Shown here: piece after piece, positions 21,157 through 32,400 of the stretch
How positions within the stretch are numbered: the first letter of the stretch is position 1
Layout of the letters: every line of letters begins with the position of its first letter
Source: Stomoxys calcitrans
Lineage: Eukaryota > Arthropoda > Insecta > Diptera > Muscidae
Reading direction: 5' to 3'
DNA: 64,000 nucleotides
NCBI RefSeq assembly: GCF_963082655.1
Contig: NC_081552.1
Location: forward strand, 72,606,707-72,670,706
Program-made: the position numbers and the translations under genes
The notes under the pieces: generated by a model
The model's input: the letters and a program-made list of their open reading frames with translations, nothing else
Database searches by the model: none
Told to the model about the DNA's origin: nothing

Positions 21157-22228
21157 TTTTATACCCTCCACCATACGATGGGGATATACTAATTTCGTCA
21201 TTCTGTTTGTAACTCCTCGAAATATTCATCTAAGACCCCATAATGTATTGTGTTGCCCAAAAAGTAATTGCGGATTTTTTAAAAGAAAGTAAATGCATTT
21301 TTAATAAAATGCAACAAATATACTTTTTTACACTTTTTTTCTAAAGCAAGCTAAAAGTAACAGCTGATAACTGACAGAAGAAAGAATGCAATTACAGAGT
21401 CACAAGCTGTGAAAAAATTTGTCAACGCCGACTATATGAAAAATCCGCAATTACTTTTTGGGCAACCCAATATCTTGATCATAATCATATTTTAAGTCGA
21501 TCTAGTCATGTCCGTCCGTCCGTCTGTCGAAAGCACGCTAACTTTCGCAGGAGTAAAACTATCCGCTTGAAATTTTGCATAAATACTACTTATTAGAGTA
21601 GGTCGGTTGGGATTGTAAATGGCCCATATTGGCCCATGTTTTGATATAGCTGCCATTTAAACCGATCTGGGATCTAGACTTCTTGAGCCACTAGAGGACG
21701 CAATTCTTATCCGATTTGGCTGAAATTTTGCATGAAGTGTTTTGACTTCCAACAACTTATGTTATGACTTCCAACAACTGTGCGAAATATGGTTCAAATC
21801 AGTTCATAACCCGATATATCTGTCATATAAACCGATCTGGAATTTTGACTTCTTGAGCCTCAAGAGGGCGTAATTATTATCCGATTTGGCTGAAATTTTG
21901 AACAACGGCTTCTCCCATGACCTCCAATTATACGTGTCAAATATGTTCTGAATCGGTCTTTAGCCTGATGCAGCTCGCATACAAACCGCCATCTCCCTAT
22001 TTTACTTCTTGAGCCCCAAAAAGGCAAAATTCTTATTCGATTTGACTGAAATTTTACACATAGACTTCTACCATGGTTTCCAATATTCAATTCAGTTAGC
22101 ATAGCAATTCTTTTCTTTTATCCTTTGCTTGTCTAAAAAGAGATACCGGGAAAGAACTCGACAAATGCGATCCATGGTGGAGGGTATGTTAGATTCGGCC
22201 GAACGAACTTAACACGCTTTTACTTATT
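21157..22228 (-). mobile_element. F1 Helentron-like repeat, copy 3
   Basis: It starts TTTATACCCTCCACCATACG, ends GGTGGAGGGTATG, and has a GCCGAACGAACTTAACACGC tail and TTTTACTTATTA. (GTCC)n and the core lie near 21490-21530. A 223-bp mariner-like MITE (21248-21470) interrupts the (TA)n block. An F2 repeat follows without a gap. Confidence 0.75.
21248..21470. mobile_element. Mariner-like MITE, copy 1
   Basis: The terminal inverted repeat TTGTGTTGCCCAAAAAGTAA pairs with TTACTTTTTGGGCAACCCAA at the right end, flanked by TA. At 223 bp it has no coding capacity. Related copies are at 45452, 45933 and 54333. It is inserted at a TA step of the F1 (TA)n tract. Confidence 0.85.
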
Positions 22229-23264
22229 ATACCCACCACCGTTGTTTGCAGCACATCGAAATTTCAATTTCTGACCCTACAAAGTATATAAATTTAGGAT
22301 CGCCGTAAAATTTTAAGACGATTTAACGAAGTCCATGTTTCTGTCCGTCCGTCTGTTGTAATCACTCTAGAGCCTTCAAAAATTGAGATATTGAGTTGAA
22401 ATTTGGCACAGATAAGTTGTTAAACGGGCTAAATCGGACCATATTTGGATATTGCTGCTTTATAGACCGATTTTCCGATAAAAGGTCTAATGCCCATAAA
22501 AACTTTATTTTTCATCCGATTTTACTGAACTTTGAAATAGTGAGTAGTTTAAGGCTTCCAGACATCTGACGTAAATATGGTTCAGAACGGACAATATTTT
22601 AATATAACTGTCATATAGACCGATCTGCCGATAAAGGGTCGGAAGCCCATAAAAGCTTTATTTATTACCCAATTTCGCTGAAATTTAAAACAGTGGGTTA
22701 TTTTAAGCCTCCCGACATCTGACCTAAATACGTTTCAGATGCGACTATATGGAGATATAGCTGCCATATAGACCGATCTCCCGATAGAGGGTCTGAGGGC
22801 CATAAAAGCTTTATTTATTACCCGATTTTCCTACAATTTGAAACAGTGAGTTATTTTAAGCCTCCCTACATCTGACGTAAATATGGTTCAGATCGGACTA
22901 TATTTAGACACAGCTGCCATATAGACCGATCTGCCGATAAAGGGTCTGAAGCCCATAAAAGCTTTATTTTTTAACCGATTTCGCTAAAATTTGAAACAGT
23001 GAGTCTTTCTGAGCCTGACGATATCCGACCTTAATATGGTTCAGATCGGTTTATAATTGGATATATCTGCCAAAGAGACCAATATTTTGTTCTATAAAAT
23101 TGAATAGTGACATATATATTGGACCACTCAATGTCCGTGCCGAATTTGGGTGTTTAAGTTATCCAATTTTCACCTGGTTGTGACGAAATGGGATTTACAT
23201 ATATACCCGAGGTGGTGGGTATCTAAAGTTCGGCCCGGCCGAACTTAAAGCTTTTTTACTTGTT
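22229..23264 (-). mobile_element. F2 Helentron-like repeat, copy 1
   Basis: It starts TATACCCACCACCGTTG, ends CGAGGTGGTGGGTATC, with the tail GTTCGGCCCGGCCGAACTTA (a palindromic GGCCCGGCC core) and TTTTTTACTTGTTT. The core plus GTCCGTCCGTCTG lies near 22335-22355. Units carry CATATAGACCGATCTGCCGA. Confidence 0.75.
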
Positions 23265-24080
23265 TTTTACTGATAAGAAAGAAAAACTGAAAAACAATTA
23301 TACCATTATTTCCTTTTGTTGTTTTCATTTTCTTTAACCAATTGATTAACTTTTTTTGTGAGTTTCATAGCTTTTCCTTTCCTTCTACCTTATGGAAATT
23401 TTGTATAATATTTTCACACACTGCGAGTATTGTTTGCTTGCACTTCTTCCTGTTCATCTTTAATCATCACTAAGTTCCATTCCAATTAATAAAAATAGGG
23501 AAAAGGTCACCATGGGCGGCCAGCTTGATTCTTTGCATTTTGTAACCAACCTGGTAACTATGGTTATTACCATAATTGTTTTTAAATGGAGCTTTACTTA
23601 AGAAATATGAGCAAAGCTTAATTTCTACATAGAATCTCAACTTCATGAGGGTTGTCCATACCACCAACGTCAAGTGAAAGTTAACTTGTCCGTAATTGGT
23701 TTTTTTCTTTAAACAAATTGTTGGACGCGTCCGCTGCATTGGTTGGGAAAGCTTTAAAACAGCAGGATACCTTGGGTGGCAAGTTACTTTGACCGAAATA
23801 CTTGTATTGTTGGTAGTTTAGTAAATTGGTAAGAAAAATGAAACAAAATGTTTAAGACTTTTAGATGCTAAGCATAGAGTTCATGAGTTGGATAATGAGC
23901 TCTACAAAAGGTCGAAATTGTAATTTTTACATCTGTACTTTCATTTGTTGAAATGACGAAGGCTTTTGAATGAATTATAAATACAAAGAACCTATTGCTC
24001 TGGTAGTTTTTTGATGGAAACTACTTGGCTACATTAGGCTAATAGATGAAGAAACTAGTGAGTCAAAACTTAAATTCACT
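23265..24080. other. Unique AT-rich DNA, no gene recognised
   Basis: Non-repetitive. An 89-codon minus-strand frame (23470-23739) ends IFINWNGT and resembles nothing I can name. No splice or promoter signals were judged convincing. Confidence 0.35.
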
Positions 24081-24081
24081 T

Positions 24082-25345
24082 AAATTTGATATCTAGAATT
24101 TCGACCAGAATCCGTACGTATTGTAGGAGCCATAAAGTAAATCGTAGTGCAAATTTTTGAGAAGATCGATTGATAAATACGTTAGCAAAGACCTTAAAAG
24201 TGAAATCCGAAGAGTGATAAGAGAAACCTTCGTGCCAAATTTGGTGAGGATCGGTTAGCAAACTACTAAATTATTGAGTATTTGTCAAAATCGGACACAT
24301 ACAGGGTGGCTGATGAATATTGCTACAATGATGAATATTGCTACATTTTTTTTTCGGTGTATGGAATACATTTTTCTTTTATTCATGTTAAATTAAATTA
24401 TTAAATTAATTATTAAATTATTATTAATTAAATTAATTAATTAATTAATTAAATTAATTATTAAATTATTATTATTAAATAGAAAAAAAGTTATTACATT
24501 TTTTTTTGGTAGCGGCTTTCATCAGCCACCCTGTATATTTATATGGGAATTATATCTGAACCGATTTCAACCGAAATACGCACACAAATTGGAAAAAATC
24601 TGGGTTGAAATTCACTGACGAAGGATCTAAAAGTGCAAATCGGTGATAAATATATATACGAGCTATATCTTAATCTGAATCGATTTCTATAAAATTCAAC
24701 AGCAATACCGGGAATCATAAGGGAATTATTTGTGCCAATTTTCGTCTGTGACCAAACCGTTTCAATACTAATCCACATCGGGCGAACATATATATGGGAG
24801 CTAAAGCCAAATCCACCAGAAAATCCGCACGTTTTGTGGAAATCGCAGAAGAAAGCGTAGTGCAAAGTTTTGAGAAGATCGGGTGATAAATTCACTTGAA
24901 AAGGTTCCAGAAGTAAAAATCGGGGAGCTATATCTCAAACAGAACCTATTTCTATGAAATAGTGTCGAGAGAATCCCTCGTGCAAAATTTCGTGAGAACC
25001 GGTTTACAAATGACGATATTATTGCAATGTTGGTCCAAATCGGACGAACATATATATGGAGGCCATATCCAAATCTGAACCGATTTATACCAATTTCAAT
25101 AGGCTTCGTCTCTTGGCCCAAGAAAATGCATGTGCCAAATTTTAAGACAATCGCATGAAAATTGCGATTTGTACTTCCTATACAAATGAAAATGGATAGA
25201 CAGACACAGCTAAATCGAAACAAAAAGTGATTCTGAGTCGATCGGTATGCTTATCAATGGGCCTATCTCTCTTCCTTCTGGGTGTTACCAACAAATTCAC
25301 AAGTTATAATAGCCTGTACCACAGTAGTGGTGTAGGGTATAAAAA
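24082..25345 (+). mobile_element. F3-type dispersed repeat, long copy with MITE
   Basis: Repeating phrases are CGAATTTCGACCAGAATCC-like, GTGCAAATTTTTGAGAAGAT and ATATATGGGAGCTA. The right end matches the other F3 copies: TTCCTTCTGGGTGTTACCAA, CCACAGTAGTGGTGTAGGGT. A 232-bp MITE (24302-24533) splits it within the CGGACACATA phrase. Frames over it on the minus strand are artefacts. Confidence 0.6.
24302..24533. mobile_element. TA-flanked MITE with CAGGGTGGCTGATGAA termini
   Basis: The left end CAGGGTGGCTGATGAA and the right end TTCATCAGCCACCCTG are perfect 16-bp inverted repeats, each flanked by TA. The interior is dominated by an ATTAA/TTAAT-type simple repeat (about 24385-24480). This is the architecture of a Tc1/mariner-type MITE. 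No coding capacity. Confidence 0.85.
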
Positions 25346-25914
25346 TCAATTTCGTGAATGTCGGCCGAAAATTGTAGCTAGTATCACCATATAAGTGTAA
25401 CTCGAGCAATAGGAAGTGTTATCAAGTTCCCACTGGTATCTGTCAAACACATAATGACATCTACATGATATTTGTTTCATTTACGGCTCACATTATATTG
25501 TATACGAGCCACCAAAAGCATTTGCTTCTTAGTTTATTTACAAAGGAAAGTAATTCGTGATGGAGTTCAAGGATAATATTGTGTTTGTGTTATATTTTGC
25601 TGAAAATCACAATCGGCTATTGGTGGCGAACCCAAACACCTCAAAGTGAACAAAATGTCTGTTCGTTAAACATATCGTTATAATGATTCTCGTAGCGTTG
25701 CCAAGTGTCATGGTGGTGGTCCACAAAGACACATGATCTTCCACTTAAGCAAAAAAATGAGCAATTCGTTAACTCCCAAAGTGGTTACCTAAACTACTTA
25801 AGCACCCGAAGTAAATTTCCATCTCAAATAATGGTATAGGCAACCATAGCTAGAAAAAGATTCTGATGTTCTCTCCAGGATTCGTACCGAGGAGTTTAGA
25901 GACATAGACGTACA
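25346..25914. other. Unique DNA, no gene recognised
   Basis: Non-repetitive intergenic or intronic sequence. No ORF longer than about 50 codons, repeat terminus or RNA motif stands out. Confidence 0.4.
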
Positions 25915-26165
25915 TGGAGGCCACCGTAGCGCAGAGGTTAGCATGTCCTCCTATGATGCCGAAAGCCTGGTTTTCTCCACCTAATGCTGGCGACATTTGT
26001 CAAAGAAACCTCTTTGCATTGCGGCACGCCGTTCGGGCTCGGCTATAAAAAACAGGACCCTTATCATTGAGCTTAAGCTTGAATCGGACAACTCTCATTG
26101 ATATGTGAGAAGTTTGCCCCTGCTCCTTAGTTGAATGTTCAAGGTCAAATTTGCATTTGCAGACG
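25915..26165 (+). mobile_element. tRNA-derived SINE, copy 6
   Basis: The head GGCCACCGTAGCGCAGAGGT (A box) and TTAGCATGTCC are well preserved. The B box is lost in GAAAGCCTGGTTTTCTCC. The body has CGGCACGCCGTTCGGGCTCG and CTCATTGATATGTGAGAAGT, and the tail CTTAGTTGAATGTTCAAGG. Confidence 0.85.
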
Positions 26166-26297
26166 TACATGCTAAGAAGACATTTTCAGGAAGTGGAAGT
26201 TACCCAACAACAAAATGTTGAGTGCACGATCTGTCAAAATCAGTGATTAGTGTAACTCTGATTTTGCGTATGTTACTAGTTCGCGCCATTTTTCGTT

Positions 26298-26350
26298 GTG
26301 TGTGTGTGTGTGTGTATGGTTCTAAACTATTGTATAATACACACACACAT
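26298..26350. repeat. (GT)n...(AC)n inverted microsatellite
   Basis: A GT run of about 18 bp and, 23 bp later, an AC run of about 12 bp form an imperfect inverted repeat with a short loop. Confidence 0.8.
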
Positions 26351-26436
26351 AGCCAAAACTCGTGGACAGATAGTGCACTTCGCGAGAATAAATTGTACTC
26401 AGCTGTTTACGGTACACTACCTGGTTATTGTGTCAT

Positions 26437-26466
26437 GCATGCTAACCTCCGTGCCACTGTGGTCTT
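26437..26466 (-). mobile_element. SINE head fragment
   Basis: On the minus strand, CACAGTGGCACGGAGGTTAG and CATG correspond to the A-box head of the SINE family. The rest is missing. Confidence 0.5.
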
Positions 26467-26530
26467 CTTTTGTACCATATTGCTCGAAATTTGATGAAAT
26501 ATACTAGTGGTTTTCAAAAAGTGACCTTTG

Positions 26531-27234
26531 TTTTTATACCCTCAACCAAAGGATGATACTTTTTTCGACATTTCGTTTGTAAAACATCGAAATATTGATC
26601 TGAGGCTCAACAAAGTATATATATTCTTGATCGTCTTGACATTCACAGACGATTTAGCCATGTCCGTCCGTCTGTTGGAAGCAAGCTCACTTTCGTAGGA
26701 ATAAAGCTAGGCGCTTGAAATTTTGCACAAATACTTCCCATTAGTGTAGGTTAGTTGGGATTGTAGATAGGCCATATCGGTCCATTTTTTATATATAGCT
26801 GCCTTATTAACCGATCTTGAATCTTGACTTATTGAGCCTCTAGACGGCGCAATTCTTATCCGATTTGGCTGAAATTTGTATGATGTGTTTTGTTTTGACT
26901 TTCAACAACTGTGCAAATATGGTTCAAATCGGTTCATAACCTGATATATCTCTCATATAAATCGATCTTGGATATAGATTTCCTGAGCCTCTAGACGGCT
27001 CAATTCCTAACCGATTTGACTGACATTTAGTATGAAGAGTGAATTTTGTGCAACGACTTCTACTATGATCTCCAACATTCAAACCAAGTATAGTCCGAAT
27101 CGATCCATAAGCTGATGCTCCAATAGCATGGCATTTTTTTCATCCATTATGCTTCTTTTGCCAATAAAGATATACCGGGCAGTGAACTTGACAAATGTGA
27201 TCCATTGTTAAAGTCCCGCTTTTACTCGTTTTAT
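26531..27234 (-). mobile_element. F1 Helentron-like repeat, copy 4 (shortened)
   Basis: It starts TTTTTATACCCTCAACCAAA, with (TA)n, TTCTTGATCGTCTTGACATT and GTCCGTCCGTCTGTTGG, then units with GATCTTGAATCTTGACTTAT. The right end lacks the GGTGGAGGG motif and ends GCTTTTACTCGTTT. Confidence 0.65.
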
Positions 27235-27330
27235 TCTTTTGCATTGACAAACTTGCTGACACTTTGGGAAAGCCAATAAAAATTGTTTCAAAATTATTTC
27301 AAATTAAATAAAAATATTTCAACGATTATT
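27235..27330. other. AT-rich spacer
   Basis: Short, featureless. Confidence 0.4.
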
Positions 27331-27686
27331 TTTATACCCACCACCGAAAGATGGGGGTATATTCATTTTGTCATTCCGTTTGCAACACATCCAAATGTCT
27401 ATTTCCGACCCTATAAAGTATATGTATTCTAGATCAGTCCGTCCGTCTGTCCGTCTGTCTATTGAAATTACGCTACAGTCTTTAAAAATAGAGATATTGA
27501 GCTGAAACTTTGCACAGCTTCTTTTTTTGTCCGAAGATGGGCTATATCGGACTATATCTTCATATAGCCCCCATATAGACCGATCCGCCGATTTAGGGTC
27601 TTAGACCCATAAAAGCTACATTTATTGTCCGATTTTTTGAAATTTGGGACAGTGGGTTGTGTTTGGCCCCTCGACACCCATCGTAA
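27331..27686 (-). mobile_element. F2 Helentron-like repeat, copy 2, left part
   Basis: It starts TTTATACCCACCACCGAAAG, then GTATATTCATTTTGTCATTC, TCAGTCCGTCCGTCTGTCC (microsatellite) and CATATAGACCGATCCGCCGA. It stops at the 4-bp target site of the LTR retrotransposon in ACACCCATCGTAA. The repeat resumes after the second LTR. Confidence 0.8.
27683..27686. other. Target-site duplication GTAA, left
   Basis: GTAA precedes the TG of the left LTR and is repeated at 36227-36230 after the CA of the right LTR, as expected for a gypsy-type integrase. Confidence 0.85.
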
Positions 27687-29200
27687 TGTTATGCGCGGAC
27701 ATAGGTCTAATTTCCGTGTTTCTAACTTACTCGGGTACGTTTTCCTTAGGCACAAACTAGCTCGCCGGAGGGTGGATTCTTGTAAGAAAGGTTGCACAGT
27801 GTCCCGCATTACACAACATATCGTACCCGACTATCCTGATACATACATCCCTTTTACCTCTACTTAGAGTGAAATTGTCATTGACTATTTATTTGATGGC
27901 ACTGTATCAGATGTTGTTCTACAGGCCTCGTCTTACCCTCCCAACCTTGCTGCATTGCGCTAATATTATTTGCAGCCCGTCTTTCCACTTCTTGTCTCCG
28001 TTTTATGTCACACCTCCATCATCCAACTGTCTGTCCCGTCCGTCCGACCCGCTCCCATCATGCACACGACACTTTTTTAATTTAGTTCATCATTTCTTTT
28101 AATTTCACATTCTCTTCACATTATTTCTTATTTTGTTACTCCCTATTATTGTTAGTGCTGTTATTTCATTTATCCAAAGCTAAATCTATGCCTTAGACTA
28201 CAAACTTACATAGGTACATCACTTAATCCATATGTGTTCTACTGTTGTGACTGGTGGTAACGAAACACTCTCGATCTGGGCTGAGCTGTTGCGGCGAATT
28301 TCTCTCTTCGCCGTGCGGATGATTCACTGCTTTTGCTGTTGCTGTCGTTGGGGACGCTTGGGGAGATGTAACGAGGTAATCTCTGCTCACCTCATTCTTG
28401 CTGCTGGCATATTGAGAATCATCACATGTTTGTCTCACACTTTATTTCGTGGAGCGCCTCAAATAGATATTGTAGTCTTTCTTTCCCTTTTTTTTCCTTT
28501 TTTTTTTTTTTTTTGCTTTTGTTCCCAGTGTTTTACGTAACCTCAGCTTTACTTTTATACGTTCTCTGTAGCAAGAACAGATTCCAACAAAATCAAAGGG
28601 AATTATTTTATTAAAGCAGAAATAAATTCCCTGTTTATCTTTTCCTTGTTGTTGTGGAATCCCATCAATTCTGCCTCGTTCTTACAGCTGGTCAAATTCT
28701 TCGGCTAAAGACAAGTCTATTGTTACACGAGTTTAATGCCGACCTTATGCTTATTCAAGAACAAAAATCACGTTTTCTGGTGCCTCCTTTTTTTTTTTTT
28801 TTTTAGATGTTCTGCTAGGCTTGTGTGTTCTCTTGTCCGCCGATGTAACCAAAAAGAAAGATTCTTCAGGAAATTCCCCTTTCTTCAACTCCCTCCTCGG
28901 TGACGTTGCCACCGTCTCCCGTAACAGCTGATTTGTTGTGTAAATCCGCGCCAGACAAGAACACCAAAGGTTTTGTGTTTATACTTATATTCTATGCTAA
29001 ATCTACTTAGTTGTACGATTTATCAAATAATTTAGTTTAAAAAGGAAAATTCAAAAGCTTAACAAGAACTATTAAAATTACCATTATTTTATAATTATGT
29101 ACGAGCTCTGCAGTATAGGATAATGTCCCATTATTATCGTATATATAATTTTTTTTATTTATCTAATGCATTTAGATTTCGTAAAAGCAAGATCGCAACA
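27687..29200 (-). repeat. 3' LTR of the retrotransposon
   Basis: 1514 bp, with 4-bp inverted ends TGTT...AACA. It matches 34713-36226 at a constant offset of 7026 bp with no indel seen anywhere. The open frames inside the two copies are identical. It contains two long T-runs on the plus strand (about 28490-28514 and 28788-28804). Short frames on either strand are not considered genes. Confidence 0.95.
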
Positions 29201-29403
29201 AGGCGAATCCACCGATCAGCCGTGGTTGTTGGTGGACTCGAAAAGCGAGATAATTTTGTTTACAAATGGAGTTATTTAAAATGATAGACAAAATGACTTT
29301 GGTCCGCGCTCTAACGTGGGGCAAGAGCCCACATTCTCATGCTCTATATTGTCTAGATTTAAAGTTAAAATTTCCATGTTCTGTTTTGATAAGAATTAAA
29401 AGC
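29201..29403 (-). other. 3' untranslated stretch with tRNA-Lys-like segment
   Basis: The region lies between the pol stop and the 3' LTR. Read on the element's sense (minus) strand, 29306-29358 contains TAGAGCATGAGA, then GTGGG, then GCCCCACGTT, in the order and spacing class of metazoan tRNA-Lys(CTT) from D-arm to T-arm. About 17 bases of the anticodon region are deleted. The purine-rich tract expected directly before the 3' LTR is not visible: the last bases are GGTGGATTCGCCT. Confidence 0.6.
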
Positions 29404-32400
29404 TTAAACCCTCATGTTTTGGGCATGATATATACCTACTGACTTTCCGCTGACGTCGCCCAGCTCGCACAAAGAGTTACCAATTTCCTTCAAGACCACC
29501 GACTTCAGATATTTCGGTGCCAATTTCGCGCTGTAATTCTTAGTCGCATCGCTCAATTTAAAATTCTTCCTATAAACACATTGACCGACCTTATAGCGCA
29601 CATCTCTTGACCTAGTGTCATACACCTTCTTCCCTTTCTCATAGGCCCTTCTAAGATTGGTTACCATTTTCTGTCGTAATAACTGCAGTCGCAAGTCTTT
29701 CGGCATAGCCTCTATTTCTGGTTCATTGATGCCCCCAATCCTGCGCAAAATGTCATATGAATCCCCATGCTGAATCATTGTCTGACCGAATACAACCCGA
29801 TAAGGTTCCATACGAATTGCCTCATGGAACGCACTTCTTAAGGCAAATGCAGCTTTCGACACATGGGTGTCCCAGTTCCGCTGGTCCGAATCTTCTATGT
29901 ACGACCGAATTATAGAAAGCATAGACCTATTAACCCTTTCGGATGAGTTTACCTGTGGAGCATACACCGCTGTCCTCATATGCCTAATGCCATACTTCAA
30001 CAACAAATCTGCAAAGGTTTCGGAAATAAATTGACGTCCATTATCGGACACGATTTCCTCGGGGACTCCGAAAATATGGAATACGTCATTCTCCAAATAT
30101 TTGACCACCTCCACTGCTGTAGCATTCCTCATTGGTTTCAAAAATACGAACTTTGAGAAATGGTCTAGTACTACGAAGACATAACTATTTCCCTGTCTAG
30201 AGCGTGGGTATGGACCACAAAAGTCTATGAATAACCGCTGAAATACCCGTTGCGATACTATCTGATCTCCCATAGGGGGTCTCGATGTCTGATTGGTGGC
30301 CTTCGAACATTTGCATGTGCCACATTTGGAAATAAACGACTTTATATCGGCCGCCATGTTTGGCCAAAAATATTTCGCACGCAGCCTGTGAATTGTCTTC
30401 CCGGTGCCCCCATGTCCCGCCATTGGATCATCATGGTGGCTTCTAATCAAAGCCTCCCTGAGGCCCTTCGGCACCCATATCCTCCAAACATCTTCCGGAT
30501 CATCCTCTCTCCGAAATTTGGTCCTTTTCAATACAATTCCTTCCTTGACTATCAGATCCGGTAGGCAGCCCCCGTTCTCCTCTATGACTTTTATCAGATT
30601 TTGATACTCCACCTCTAGAAATGCAGGGTCTGTAACATCTAATTCCATAGCCTTGGATGGTGTGGCTATCTCTTCTACGAACATGCGACTCAAAGCATCC
30701 GGAACAATATTTTGTGTGCCTTTACGATGGACAATGCGAAAATCAAACGCCTGTAATTTGAGGCTCCACCTCGCTAGGCGTCCGGAAAGATCCTTTTGCG
30801 ACATGAGCCATTTAAGGCTCATGTGATCCGTAATTATGGTAAATGGAACCCCATCCAAATAAGGCCGGAACTTTTGGACACTTACTACCGCAGCCAGGCA
30901 CTCCAACTCGGTGACGGTGTATTTCCTTTGCGCCGAGTTGAGCTTTTGCGACATGTACGCAATAGGTCGCTCTTGCTCCTGGTCATCGAGTTGGAACAAT
31001 ACGCTCCCAATGCCAACGGTAGAAGCGTCACATTGGAGGAAGAAGTGTTTCTCAAAGTCCGGGTTTATCAGAGTCCTAGGCGAAGTCAACTGGGCCTTTA
31101 GTTCCTCAAAAGCGTGTGTGGCCTCGGTAGACAACTTGAAATCCTTTGCCCTTTTCAGACAGTCCGTCAAAGGGGCAGTGGTCGTGGCAAAGTTGGGCAA
31201 AAATCTTCTATACCAGCTGCACATTCCTAAGAAGCGCCGCAGCTGCTTTGCCGAAGATGGTACCGGGAAATCTAACATAGACCGTATCTTGGTCGGATCC
31301 GTCCTTAATTCTCCCTGACCTATAATAAACCCAAGATATCGAACCTCCTCCTGGCAGAATTTAGACTTTTCTAAATTAATGGTCAGTCCAGCCTCAGTCA
31401 AACACCTCGCCACATCAGCCAAGTGACCCATATGTCCCTCAAAGTCCGCCGAGCAAACGAGCAAATCGTCAATGTAAATAAAAACATTCTCCCGCAGTCT
31501 GGAAGGTATTACTCGGTCCATTAAGCGGCACAGTCTCTGGCTGGCGTTGCACAGCCCAAAGGGCATGACCTTGAAGTGGTACAACGGCCGGCCAGGGACT
31601 GTGAACGCTGTTTTCTCTCGGGATGCCTTCTGGAGAGGGATCTGCCAGAAGGCATCCTTCAAGTCAAGGCTGGATATAAAATACGTATCGTGCAGCCGAC
31701 TTAAAATACCTTCCACGTGAGGTGCCGGATAGGCATCCTTTTTAGTCCGCTCATTTACCTTCCGTAGGTCTATACAAATACGATCCTTACCTGGCTTCTC
31801 CACAAGTACAATCGGCGAACTCCAAGAGCTATTACTCTCCTCGATTACATCGAGTTCCAGCATCCTATCGATCTCCTTGTATACCTTCTTAAGTTTAACC
31901 GGGGACATCAAATAATATTTCTGTTTCACGGGCAAGTTCTCGTCATTAACCTCGATAGTATGTTCCATAAGATGTGTCCTCCCCAAACCTAGCTTTGCAT
32001 AAGAGGGGAACATTTCTATTACCTTTTCTAACCTATCTCTTTGATCACTCGAAATCCGGCATAGGCAATTATTCTCGGCTGAAATTTCATTAATCTGTGG
32101 AAAGATCCCAAATTTGTCCCAAAAGTCAATGCCTAAGTATAGTCTCTGTTGGAGACTAGGCACCAAATAAAAGGTCATCTCAATTTTATCTTGTTTCCAC
32201 GTCACATTTGCTTTTACCTTTCCTACTATCGACTGTACACCTCCACTTGCCATTTTAACTTCTTCATCTAGTATCTGAACCACCAAATCGAGTCTTTGCG
32301 CCGTCTCTAATGCACCTTTTCCAAAGCAGCTCACGTTTGCTCCGCTATCAAGTATGCCTAGCAACTCTTGTCCCTCAATGTTTACTTTTGTATATGGCCT

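Noticed and set aside
28232..28540. 102-codon frame in both LTRs (also 35258-35566)
   Set aside because: Identical only because the LTRs are identical. No recognisable domain, and it is antisense to the element.
29306..29358. Functional tRNA-Lys gene
   Set aside because: About 17 bases around the anticodon are missing and the B box is altered, so it is only tRNA-like.
29201..29403. An env-like third ORF in the LTR element
   Set aside because: Only about 200 bp separate the pol stop from the 3' LTR, with no open frame of useful length.
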